The notes under the pieces: model-generated | Seen by the model: only the letters and a program-made list of their open reading frames with translations | What the model was told of the DNA's origin: nothing | The model's database searches: none | Assembly: GCA_963281255.1 (NCBI GenBank) | Contig: OY725492.1 | Span: 62,001-126,000, forward strand | DNA length: 64,000 nucleotides | Origin: Aphrocallistes beatrix | Taxonomy: Eukaryota > Porifera > Hexactinellida > Sceptrulophora > Aphrocallistidae | Direction of reading: 5' to 3' | Shown: positions 1 through 7,241 of the stretch, piece after piece | Layout: the number at the start of each line of letters is the position of its first letter | Numbering within the stretch: position 1 is the stretch's first letter | Program-made: the position numbers and the translations under genes

Positions 1-1395
1 ACACCCGACAATAGCCGCGATTATAATGACTAGTACTACCACTAACAATCCCAACGCAAGGCTAGCCGCGTCACTAGATGTGGCACCGGCTAGTGTCGTG
101 CTAGTCACAGTAAGAGCAGTGGATGTACTCGGTTGCTCTGTTGTAATGGTAGTGGAATGTTGCTCTGCATTAACAGTAGTAGATTGCGTAGGTTGTGTGG
201 TAGATTGGGTTGTAGCTACTGTAGTAGATTGGGTTGTAGCTACTGTACTGGTAGAATGGGTTGTAGCTACTGTACTGGTAAGGGTAGTTTCATGTGCCAA
301 TCCAGGAGTACCTGATGTCTGTGTAGAAATGGAGGGAACTGTAGAAGTGAATGGCGATGACGTCATTACGGTTAAGTTAAAAGGCGGACCGTCTACGAAA
401 CTGGTGCTCTTAGTGAATGCGTTCACCAGGATGTTGTATCGGGTGCCAGAGGCAAGGTCGGTAATATTGAGAGTGAAATCGTGCCCGAGGGTGTAATCAG
501 CCGGTGTGTACTTCTGTGTGAACACGTTAGTGCGCAGGGGACCAGTTGTCCTCACCTCTAGATGGTACCCAGCTACCACCCCCCTGTACGCCCCGTCGTC
601 AGCCCGTGCCAAGGACTGAGTGGGCCACTGAATGGAAACGCCGTGTCTATCTACCCCGACTAGCGACACGACGGGAGAAGTTACGAACGGCCAGCAAGTG
701 CTGTTAGCCGCATTTCCAGGGGAATATTGACATATGCAGTCACTCCTGCTTGAGAATGCCTCTGCATCCGATTCACCTAAGGGCTGAGGCGTGGCAGAGT
801 AGAGAGGACATTGAATACAGGGACTCTTGGCAAATCTGTCTTGGTACGAGTCACTGGGACAAGGAGCACACAACTCGCTGATTATTCCTTCCCCCGGCGG
901 ACACACACAGTCGCTGATGGATATGGAGCCGTTCTGCTCAGTGAGGAGGGAGGTGGGACAGGGGGAGCATGGCTGTAGGCCAGGGCTGGGCTTAAACGTG
1001 GCGGGGGGACACAGATGGCAGGTCAGAGGAGAAAGGGGTGGGTTCTTAGTTGCGCCAGGGGAACACACGCACTCGTTGCTTAGTGCGTTGGGCTCTGAAT
1101 TGGAAGGACAGTCAATATACAATGTGTAGGTTAGGTCGGAGCCTTGGCACAGGTATTCTCCTGTGTCAGAGAAAGAAAATTTATCAAAGATAAGAGAGCC
1201 TGAAGGAGAAATGTTGAGGTTAGGATCTGCAGATATGTCAATTGCGTTATTATCTTTGAGCCAAATAGCGGTGTTGTCTGAATTGGCTCTTTCACAAGGC
1301 AGATAAGATGTGCGATCATACAAAAAGGTGAGAGTGACGTCACGCGACTCAACAAAATAGAATAGGATGAATAATACAAATATTTTGGACCACAT
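1..1395 (-). CDS. Ig / ephrin-receptor-like Cys-rich / FN3 single-pass receptor, C-terminal part outside window
   Basis: An open frame of 465 codons starts at 1395 and is still open at base 1. Residues 1-17 are a hydrophobic signal peptide. An Ig-like domain follows (C34, W45 and a D-T-G-E-Y-L-C ending at C83). Next, at about 108-225, is a Cys-rich block of C-x-C-P-P-G and C-x2-C-P type repeats, as in ephrin-receptor-like (GCC2/GCC3) modules. One fibronectin-III-like domain lies at about 230-325, then a Ser/Thr/Val stalk with a repeated V-A-T-T-Q-S-T unit. The last 20 residues in the window are a transmembrane helix. The cytoplasmic part is not visible, so whether it is a kinase cannot be decided. 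Animal receptor tyrosine kinases, including Eph receptors, combine these modules, but the order here is not that of a canonical Eph. The start lies 164 nt from a divergent gene. Confidence 0.8.
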   Translation of the reverse strand, partial: MWSKIFVLFILFYFVESRDVTLTFLYDRTSYLPCERANSDNTAIWLKDNNAIDISADPNLNISPSGSLIFDKFSFSDTGEYLCQGSDLTYTLYIDCPSNSEPNALSNECVCSPGATKNPPLSPLTCHLCPPATFKPSPGLQPCSPCPTSLLTEQNGSISISDCVCPPGEGIISELCAPCPSDSYQDRFAKSPCIQCPLYSATPQPLGESDAEAFSSRSDCICQYSPGNAANSTCWPFVTSPVVSLVGVDRHGVSIQWPTQSLARADDGAYRGVVAGYHLEVRTTGPLRTNVFTQKYTPADYTLGHDFTLNITDLASGTRYNILVNAFTKSTSFVDGPPFNLTVMTSSPFTSTVPSISTQTSGTPGLAHETTLTSTVATTHSTSTVATTQSTTVATTQSTTQPTQSTTVNAEQHSTTITTEQPSTSTALTVTSTTLAGATSSDAASLALGLLVVVLVIIIAAIVGC

Positions 1396-1559
1396 ATGAT
1401 ACGGCGCAATTAGTTGAGCAATCAGTACCACAAAAAAAAGAAACTAGATAAAATAAAAATAATACTTAATAATACTTAATCAGTCTGAAAGAAGGCGGAA
1501 TAGAGTTCAAATTATACATATATAGATAATTTAGGTATTCACATGCATTCTCTACAATA

Positions 1560-1901
1560 ATGGCGACTTGTGCAAAAATTATCTGTGACTGGTGCAATCA
1601 CATTTTAGAGCAGAGCAGCGAGGAATCTATTTTCAAGTGCAGAGAGTGCTTGACTAAGATTTGTCATGATTGCTACGATGCAAAAGCAGAGGAAAAATGT
1701 GCCGGTGGGACAAACAAAGTTTTTCTGAAAGTAGTGCATGGTACTAGGCAATCCACTAACTTGAACCAGTGCCATAGTCGTGTGAATTTCGTTCTTGTCC
1801 CTAACACCACTACACGAGACTACAATGCAGTGAAGAAGGAACCTGATTTCCAGAGTGCCGGCCCCATCGTTAAACCGGATTACAACTTATCCAGCACTTA
1901 G
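1560..1901 (+). CDS. Small ZZ-like zinc-finger protein, 113 aa
   Basis: The product is a short cytosolic protein whose first 45 residues carry three C-x2-C pairs (C-D-W-C, C-R-E-C, C-H-D-C). Their spacing resembles the first half of a ZZ-type zinc finger, and later Cys/His residues follow (E-K-C and N-Q-C-H). The rest is polar, with no transmembrane segment or signal peptide. It is related to the 79-residue protein encoded at 2880-3119. Both share the C-x2-C / C-R-x-C / C-x2-C core followed by a short hydrophobic stretch and a final conserved Cys-His region. ZZ fingers usually mediate protein contacts in chromatin and ubiquitin proteins, but nothing else here shows the role. It is transcribed divergently from the Ig/FN3 receptor. 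Confidence 0.65.
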   Translation: MATCAKIICDWCNHILEQSSEESIFKCRECLTKICHDCYDAKAEEKCAGGTNKVFLKVVHGTRQSTNLNQCHSRVNFVLVPNTTTRDYNAVKKEPDFQSAGPIVKPDYNLSST

Positions 1902-2058
1902 TGTAACCCTACAATCTACAATGGTAAAGCTCTTTCATACTAAACCCTCTTCAATTAATATTTTATAGAACTCTTTCCAAATCATAAAATATTTAAATGT
2001 CTATTGAACATCTATTGAAGTTTTGTTATTACAAATATGTATTAAAGCTTTTTAGAAA

Positions 2059-2763
2059 TCATAAATTTACGCATTCTCTACAGTACCATTCATGCAGAGG
2101 CTTACTACCCAAGCCCACACACGCGAAATGGTACCACCCCACCCGACACTGGTCATTGTCACACAGCACCATGTCCCCGTAGGGTACTGCTTCACAGGAA
2201 CACACCCTCTTATCACCAGCACTGGTTCCGCTTGGTACCGACATTGTTGCAGGAGTGTGGCGGACTTGCTGGACCCCAGAACGGCTGTCGACGTCAGTAG
2301 GGGTCGGTTTACGCTTAAGTTTGCTACGTTCTTGTTCTTGTTTCATTTTTAAATCGGTCATTAGTATTATCGGGTCAAGCAGTGACTTAGAGGTGCCATA
2401 GTTCGGAGAATTAATGTCCTTTTCCCCTTGCATTTCATCCATGTCTTCCCTCGTAGCAGCAGATAGCCCGTCCACTTGCTCAAGCACATATTTTTGGCGA
2501 GCATCTAACTGCTCCAACTGATCCCTTAACACAGTGACAAACCTCACTGCAGTCTCCTTTTTGGACTTGTAAGCATTTTTCAGTTGCAATGCAAGACGAG
2601 TAAACTCATCCTCATTCAGCCCAGGACGCTCTATCTCGCTGAGGACATTGGTTACACGCATGTCGCAACTCCTGATGGAGGAGACGATATGCTGCAAATC
2701 GCTGGGCAACCCATCCAAACTGTCTACGGTTACTTTAGCGTACGAAATAACAAGTTGATTCAT
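2059..2763 (-). CDS. ING-family PHD-finger protein (H3K4me3 reader), 234 aa
   Basis: Residues about 5-105 form the helical ING N-terminal domain, with a D-S-L-D-G-L-P-S-D-L-Q opening. A charged disordered linker follows. A PHD finger occupies about the last 50 residues (C-S-C ... L-C-D-N-D-Q-C ... W-Y-H-F-A-C ... W-Y-C-R-E-C). The Tyr of V-P-Y-G-D-M and the Trp of V-G-W-Y-H match ING residues that cage trimethyl-lysine 4 of histone H3. ING proteins recruit histone acetyltransferase or deacetylase complexes. I chose the start at 2763 because the family begins just there. An upstream in-frame Met at 2808 would add a hydrophobic stretch that is atypical for ING. The PHD is closest to the ING4/5 pattern, though which paralogue is uncertain. 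Confidence 0.85.
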   Translation of the reverse strand: MNQLVISYAKVTVDSLDGLPSDLQHIVSSIRSCDMRVTNVLSEIERPGLNEDEFTRLALQLKNAYKSKKETAVRFVTVLRDQLEQLDARQKYVLEQVDGLSAATREDMDEMQGEKDINSPNYGTSKSLLDPIILMTDLKMKQEQERSKLKRKPTPTDVDSRSGVQQVRHTPATMSVPSGTSAGDKRVCSCEAVPYGDMVLCDNDQCRVGWYHFACVGLGSKPLHEWYCRECVNL

Positions 2764-2879
2764 TGTTAAGCAACTGATAACTAAACATAAAGACACAAAA
2801 GTATTCAATGATAAGCAGTGAATATTAAAATAAATGAAAGACTTCTTGCATCTTTTACTGGATGTAGGGAGCTATCCAA

Positions 2880-3119
2880 TCACTGCATTGACACCCCGTT
2901 ACTAAGGATAGAAGACGAGTACAGCTCGTAGTTCAGCCTATTGTGTACACAGGCCCCTTGAGGCGGACCTGTAATGAAGTAGTTCGAAACTTCCGGGATC
3001 TTAGCGACACAGGTGTCACAGACTCGGGAAGGGCAGTCTCTGCAAGCGTAGAAGTTCTCGTGTTGAATCAGAGATTCGTCGCAGTTGGCGCAGGGATGGT
3101 TGCCATTGGGGGATGCCAT
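2880..3119 (-). CDS. Small ZZ-like zinc-finger protein, 79 aa
   Basis: The start at 3119 places the first zinc pair (C-A-N-C) near the N-terminus. It is followed by C-R-D-C and C-D-T-C, the same core as the 113-residue protein at 1560-1901. A short C-terminal part contains a Cys-Val-His and ends without a membrane segment. An in-frame Met at 3185 would add 22 AT-rich-encoded residues and is less likely. The gene sits just upstream of the ING gene on the same strand, with about 116 nt between this stop and the ING start. The function is unknown; it may be a protein-binding zinc module. Confidence 0.6.
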   Translation of the reverse strand: MASPNGNHPCANCDESLIQHENFYACRDCPSRVCDTCVAKIPEVSNYFITGPPQGACVHNRLNYELYSSSILSNGVSMQ

Positions 3120-3145
3120 TTGAAATGTAGTAAAAAATTTGCAAA

Positions 3146-3335
3146 AAAGAATGTATTTGTAAGACAATCGGGGCTTTTTATACAAATTTTTAACGAAAGA
3201 ATCACAATATTAGGTAATCAAAACCAAATATAAGTAGAAAAAAGAATGTAGTTGTAAGATAATTGAAGTTTTTATACAAATTTTTTACGAAAGAACCACA
3301 ATATTAGGTCGTCGAATCCAAATATAAGTAGAAAT
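3146..3335. repeat. Tandem duplication, 95 bp x 2
   Basis: Bases 3146-3240 are repeated with scattered differences at 3241-3335. Shared blocks include aaagaatgta, ttttatacaaatttt, acgaaagaa and caaatataagtagaaa. The duplication lies directly upstream of the miniprotein start at 3119, so it probably doubles part of that gene's promoter or 5' leader. Confidence 0.85.
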
Positions 3336-3420
3336 GTTTAATATTGAATAATTATACCGTATTACACAATTCACAAATACATTATAACTCGGTGGTAGAA
3401 ACAAATTATAAGAGAAATCT

Positions 3421-4578
3421 TTATGCCAAACTTAGCTTATACATCTTAACAGCGTGAGGCTGGACGGTAGCTTTGAGGACGCTTTTAACTGTGCCAATAT
3501 GTTTATGCATCCAAAGATCTCTAACAGCCACTTCGACGCTCTCGACATAATCTAGGTCTATTAACTGTACGGTGACATTAACCTCGGGGCTCTTCAGGTT
3601 CACGAAGAGCAGGACCTTGGTCTTGTTGGACAAGTCCCCTGCGTACACCTGACTACTGAACCCCGAATACTTGGCCAGCAAGCGCGCCTGTTTCCCTAAC
3701 GCGTCCTGATTCACGGCGATTGTCTCAGAGTTGGTCAGCACGCGGAGAGAGTCATTGCTGATGGCGCGCAGGTCGCAGCTGATGAGAAGTGGCGCCTTCA
3801 TCACTGCCCAAAGACTGAAGTGCGCCTCTTCCTCGCTGGGGCTGAGCTTGCCGTTCCCAATCTCGAGAATGTCCGGATCGTTCCAGCCCCCGGGACCGGC
3901 ATACTGCCACCAAGCGGCGTTCTGGGTGGCTATGTTAGTGATAGAGAACCAAGTGTCCTGGATGTCTCGAGTGGTGCGCCAGCTGTTGGCGATCGGTTCC
4001 GCCCATTTGGCCGGGTTGTCAACGCCCCACTCACACATGCTGTAGAATATCTGCCCGATCGACTTGTTCAGCGCGTCTCCCATCGCTTGATATCGCTGGT
4101 GCAGCGAGCTCTGGTCTCTGCGGCAGTTGTCGTACTTGAGGTAGTCGACCCCCCAGGACGCGTACGTCTGCGCGTCCAAGACTTCGAAGCCGAGAGACCC
4201 CGGTCTGCCGGCGCACGTCAAGTTACCAGCGTCGCTATACAGACCAAACTTGAGCTTTTGGTTGTGCACGTAAGTTGCTAGTGCTTCTATCCCATCCGGG
4301 AAGTTCTGATCGGAGGTAATGCGTTTAGTTTGGTTGTCACGTGCTCCAGCCCAGCAATCGTCAAGGTTTACATACTCATAGCCGAACGTGTGGAGTTTCA
4401 GTGCTACAAAAGCGTCAGTCGTTTTCTTGATGAGTTCCTCGCTGATGTCACAGCCGAATGCGTTCCAAGAGTTCCAGCCCATTGGCGGGGTGAGTCCCAG
4501 TCCGTTGTCTCGTGTCTGGCAGTCGTACACTCTCGTTACGAGCACGGCGATTAGGATGAGTGCACGTCTCGCTAGCAT
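3421..4578 (-). CDS. GH27 alpha-galactosidase, secreted or lysosomal, 385 aa
   Basis: The enzyme removes terminal alpha-galactose. A signal peptide covers about residues 1-20, followed by the catalytic barrel and a C-terminal beta domain. Visible GH27 landmarks are P-P-M-G-W-N-S-W near 31-38, N-L-D-D-C-W with D73/D74, the nucleophile D150 in Y-L-K-Y-D-N-C, R200 and the acid/base D204 (equivalent to human GLA R227 and D231), and W-N-D-P-D at 231-235. Several N-x-S/T sites are present. The nucleophile motif Y-L-K-Y-D-N-C is the plant/fungal/bacterial form; human GLA and NAGA have L-L-K-F-D-G-C. The gene lies 85 nt downstream of the sirtuin gene on the same strand. Activity is expected because all catalytic residues are intact. 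Confidence 0.93.
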   Translation of the reverse strand: MLARRALILIAVLVTRVYDCQTRDNGLGLTPPMGWNSWNAFGCDISEELIKKTTDAFVALKLHTFGYEYVNLDDCWAGARDNQTKRITSDQNFPDGIEALATYVHNQKLKFGLYSDAGNLTCAGRPGSLGFEVLDAQTYASWGVDYLKYDNCRRDQSSLHQRYQAMGDALNKSIGQIFYSMCEWGVDNPAKWAEPIANSWRTTRDIQDTWFSITNIATQNAAWWQYAGPGGWNDPDILEIGNGKLSPSEEEAHFSLWAVMKAPLLISCDLRAISNDSLRVLTNSETIAVNQDALGKQARLLAKYSGFSSQVYAGDLSNKTKVLLFVNLKSPEVNVTVQLIDLDYVESVEVAVRDLWMHKHIGTVKSVLKATVQPHAVKMYKLSLA

Positions 4579-4663
4579 GGCTAGTGCGGAATCTTAAGCT
4601 TAATATTTCTCTATACACATACATACAATTTATACTAATTACTGAAAGCAAGAAATTAGTGTC

Positions 4664-5743
4664 TTAGAATTTCATTTCCTTCGCGAATTCAATGGTCTTC
4701 TCGCCCTTTCCCGCTTGTAACACGAGATCATCCTGTCGAGGAGGAGAGTTAAAGTTTTCTCTGAAATGGAAAGTGAAGAACAAATGTGTCCCAACTGCAA
4801 CACGCTCCAAATCCAGCACGAAATCCCCGCCCATATTCTTGTCCATTTCTCTCTTAATTTTGGCGCCAGACCTTTCCACCTCAACCTCGACGCAGCTAAC
4901 CACCCCACTCGGTTCATTCGGTTTCTCACCTGTCACCAGCAGCGAGCACACATCTCCATTCACCTCCGTAACCACGCGGAACAGCTTACAGAACCTGAAC
5001 TCAGTCAGCTCCACTCCGTACGCCTTGCAAATGTCCCGCATTGCTTGGTCGCAGTAACAGTGGACGGAGAGGTCGGCCTGCTTATCGTAGCTCGTGTCCT
5101 GGAGGTTCAGGATGACGGAGCTCTTAGCGAGGAAAGGAAGCTGACAAAAAGGGGACACAGTGAGAGAGGAGCCTAGAACAATCGCTAAATCAGATTTTTT
5201 CGCGAATTCCGTCGCACGTGACAGAGGTTCCTCTGGGGTCGCTTCTCCCATTCGCGTCCCAGTTTTCTGCAGCCTCCCTTTGCAGGCGGGGTCATCGCAC
5301 TTACGCCCTAGCGACGGAACGACGACAGAACGCGTCCACTCACGCTTACACTTCAAGCACTTCTCCACAAACAAATTCCCGAACACGTCAGCTATGGACG
5401 CTGGCTGCAGTCCGCTCTTCTGGTGGAGGCCGTCGTGATTGGAGGTAGCTACGAACTGGACCACGCCCCTCTTAACCAACTCAGCGATCGCGCAGTGAGA
5501 GAAGGTCGGGAGGATACAGTCCATATCTTGCTCCTTCAGCCCCAGCACCACCAGAGGGGTCTGGTTGGTCTCGAGGCCGTGTTCTCCCCGGATATCCGGG
5601 ATGCTGGCCGCGGTGCTAATACCGGCACCTGTGAAAACGGTGGTGAATTTCGACTTTTTCATCAGAGACAACAGTCTACTCATTTTCATGGCATAATCTT
5701 CAGGGGAATCTACGTATTCTTTCAAACATTCTTTCTCTGCCAT
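4664..5743 (-). CDS. SIRT7/SIRT6-like sirtuin lacking the catalytic histidine, 359 aa
   Basis: The NAD-binding Rossmann landmarks of class IV sirtuins are present: G-A-G-I-S-T-A-A-S-I-P-D-I-R-G at 39-53, D-G-L-H-Q-K-S-G at 104-111, G-S-S-L at 191-194, and a zinc ribbon with C129, C132, C149 and C154. Two active-site positions are changed. The Gln of the usual Q-N-x-D motif is Ser101 (T-S-N-H-D). The catalytic His of L-H-G-N-M is Phe121 (D-V-F-G-N-L). A 100-residue C-terminal extension after about residue 255 looks beta-rich and has no motif I recognise. The reading frame is intact throughout, so the gene is maintained as protein-coding. A binding or regulatory role without deacylase activity is an inference. 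Confidence 0.88.
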   Translation of the reverse strand: MAEKECLKEYVDSPEDYAMKMSRLLSLMKKSKFTTVFTGAGISTAASIPDIRGEHGLETNQTPLVVLGLKEQDMDCILPTFSHCAIAELVKRGVVQFVATSNHDGLHQKSGLQPASIADVFGNLFVEKCLKCKREWTRSVVVPSLGRKCDDPACKGRLQKTGTRMGEATPEEPLSRATEFAKKSDLAIVLGSSLTVSPFCQLPFLAKSSVILNLQDTSYDKQADLSVHCYCDQAMRDICKAYGVELTEFRFCKLFRVVTEVNGDVCSLLVTGEKPNEPSGVVSCVEVEVERSGAKIKREMDKNMGGDFVLDLERVAVGTHLFFTFHFRENFNSPPRQDDLVLQAGKGEKTIEFAKEMKF

Positions 5744-5906
5744 AATTAATATTATTCAGCTAATTAATTTAAAATGGAGAATAAGCTTGGAGGGTGAAAG
5801 TATAATTTATGCAAAATGGTGCAATGTAGCCTAAATCTCTAAAATGAATATACACAATACCAGCGTACGTATACGAAGCAGAAAACTATCTGTCAAAGCC
5901 TCCCAC

Positions 5907-7011
5907 TCAAATAACGCCACTGAAAATCTGGTTCTTGATGACCTGGCTCATCAGGCCCTGGATCTCCTCAATGGCCAGCTTGCTACTGTCTTTAGCCGCC
6001 TTCTCGAGCTTCCCCGCCCCCTCGCGACTGCTGGTCCCAGCCCCGTGGATGTCCCCCATGTAGGACCGCTCCACCTGCTGCTCAATCTGCTCCAGCTTGT
6101 CGGACAGGTCGGACACCTGTCGCGCGCTGTACTCCGCGTTGGTGGAGAGCGGGTTGGTGGAGAGGGTGCTGACCCAGTACTTGCTCCACAGCTGGTCCAG
6201 CAGCTTGCTGTCCAGGCTGCTCTTGAAGTAGCTCACGGTCAGAGGGTAGTACCGCTTGCAGTGGATGCCGAAATCCTCGATCTTCTCGAACGGGATGCTC
6301 TGGTACTCAGAGGGTGTGTCATCTTTCGGTGAATATCCTAAAGACAGACGCAATAGCACTCATTCCTGATTGGTTTCAGTGTTTACCTTCTGGGTATGTC
6401 CTGAATGCTCCCAGATGCACTTTCCCAGAGGCAGCTGTCCTGGTGGGGTCTATGACGATCGCGGCGAACGGCTCTTGATACAGTTGGTTGGTGCACTGAG
6501 TCGTGACATCGATACCGGACAGCCAGCAGCCGTATCCCGGATGACTGTGGTACCAGCCAATGCAGTTCTCATGGCGACACACCTAGAACACAGCCAATCA
6601 CTCCATTCTACAGCCGCATAGAGGCTAGACTGATGAACACACCTCTTTGCTGAGGTTGAAGTACTGGGACATGTACTCGTAGGCCCCGGCCTGAGCATTC
6701 ACACGCGTCTCAGTTCCCTCAACCGGCAGAGCGAACACGTCCATGCACACCATGGTGCTGCCCACCAGCTTCCCCTGCATCATCCCCATCACCTCCAGCC
6801 GCCCGCCAGACCGCGCGTGCATGACCATCTTGAGGAGGGCCAGCGCCGAGATCTTCAGCTCTGAGAAGTAGTGCACATCTTTCTCCCACTCCTTCTTCTT
6901 CAGCATGTCCTGCTGCTCCTTGGCGTTGTAGCGGTAGAGCTCGTCCCCTGCCGTCACCTTGTTACTCTCCAGCCAGTCCTTCTTCGCGGATTCAGACGCA
7001 GCTTTTGACAT
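5907..7011 (-). CDS. COPS5: CSN5/COPS5, JAMM deneddylase of the COP9 signalosome, 331 aa
   Basis: The protein removes NEDD8 from cullins as the catalytic subunit of the COP9 signalosome. It has three exons on the minus strand: 7011-6643, 6582-6387 and 6337-5907. The introns are 60 nt and 49 nt, both with GT-AG ends. The MPN+ domain has E73 and the motif H135-S-H-P ... S145-G-I-D148, matching human E76, H138, H140, S148 and D151. The length is 331 residues against 334 in human. Residues encoded in exon 3 (from about 190) form the helical C-terminal domain. I chose the start at 7011; an in-frame Met at 7080 would add 23 residues absent from the family. Confidence 0.95.
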
Positions 7012-7241
7012 TACTAAACAGCTTACAGAGATGCACAGGCAGGATGAAGCCATTGAGAAATGGGAACCCCGCGAATTCATTACACATTAAAACCGATTAA
7101 TTACGAATAAGCATAGATACATCAAATTTTAATAACTTAGATACGAAATAGATCATTTATGATACTAAATGGGTAGGGGAACATTATTAATTGACTAAAC
7201 TAGAAAATAGAGTCAAAAACTGAAAGAAGGAAATTTTCAAG

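Noticed and set aside
26-496. Plus-strand Val/Cys-rich reading frame
   Set aside because: It is the antisense of the Thr/Ser-rich stalk and transmembrane part of the minus-strand receptor, whose frame has a signal peptide, Ig and FN3 signatures.
827-1129. Plus-strand frame of about 100 codons
   Set aside because: It is the shadow of the ephrin-receptor-like Cys-rich block on the other strand.
2764-2808. Hydrophobic N-terminal extension making the ING protein look secreted
   Set aside because: ING proteins begin at the position of the Met at 2763; the extension is upstream sequence that happens to be open.
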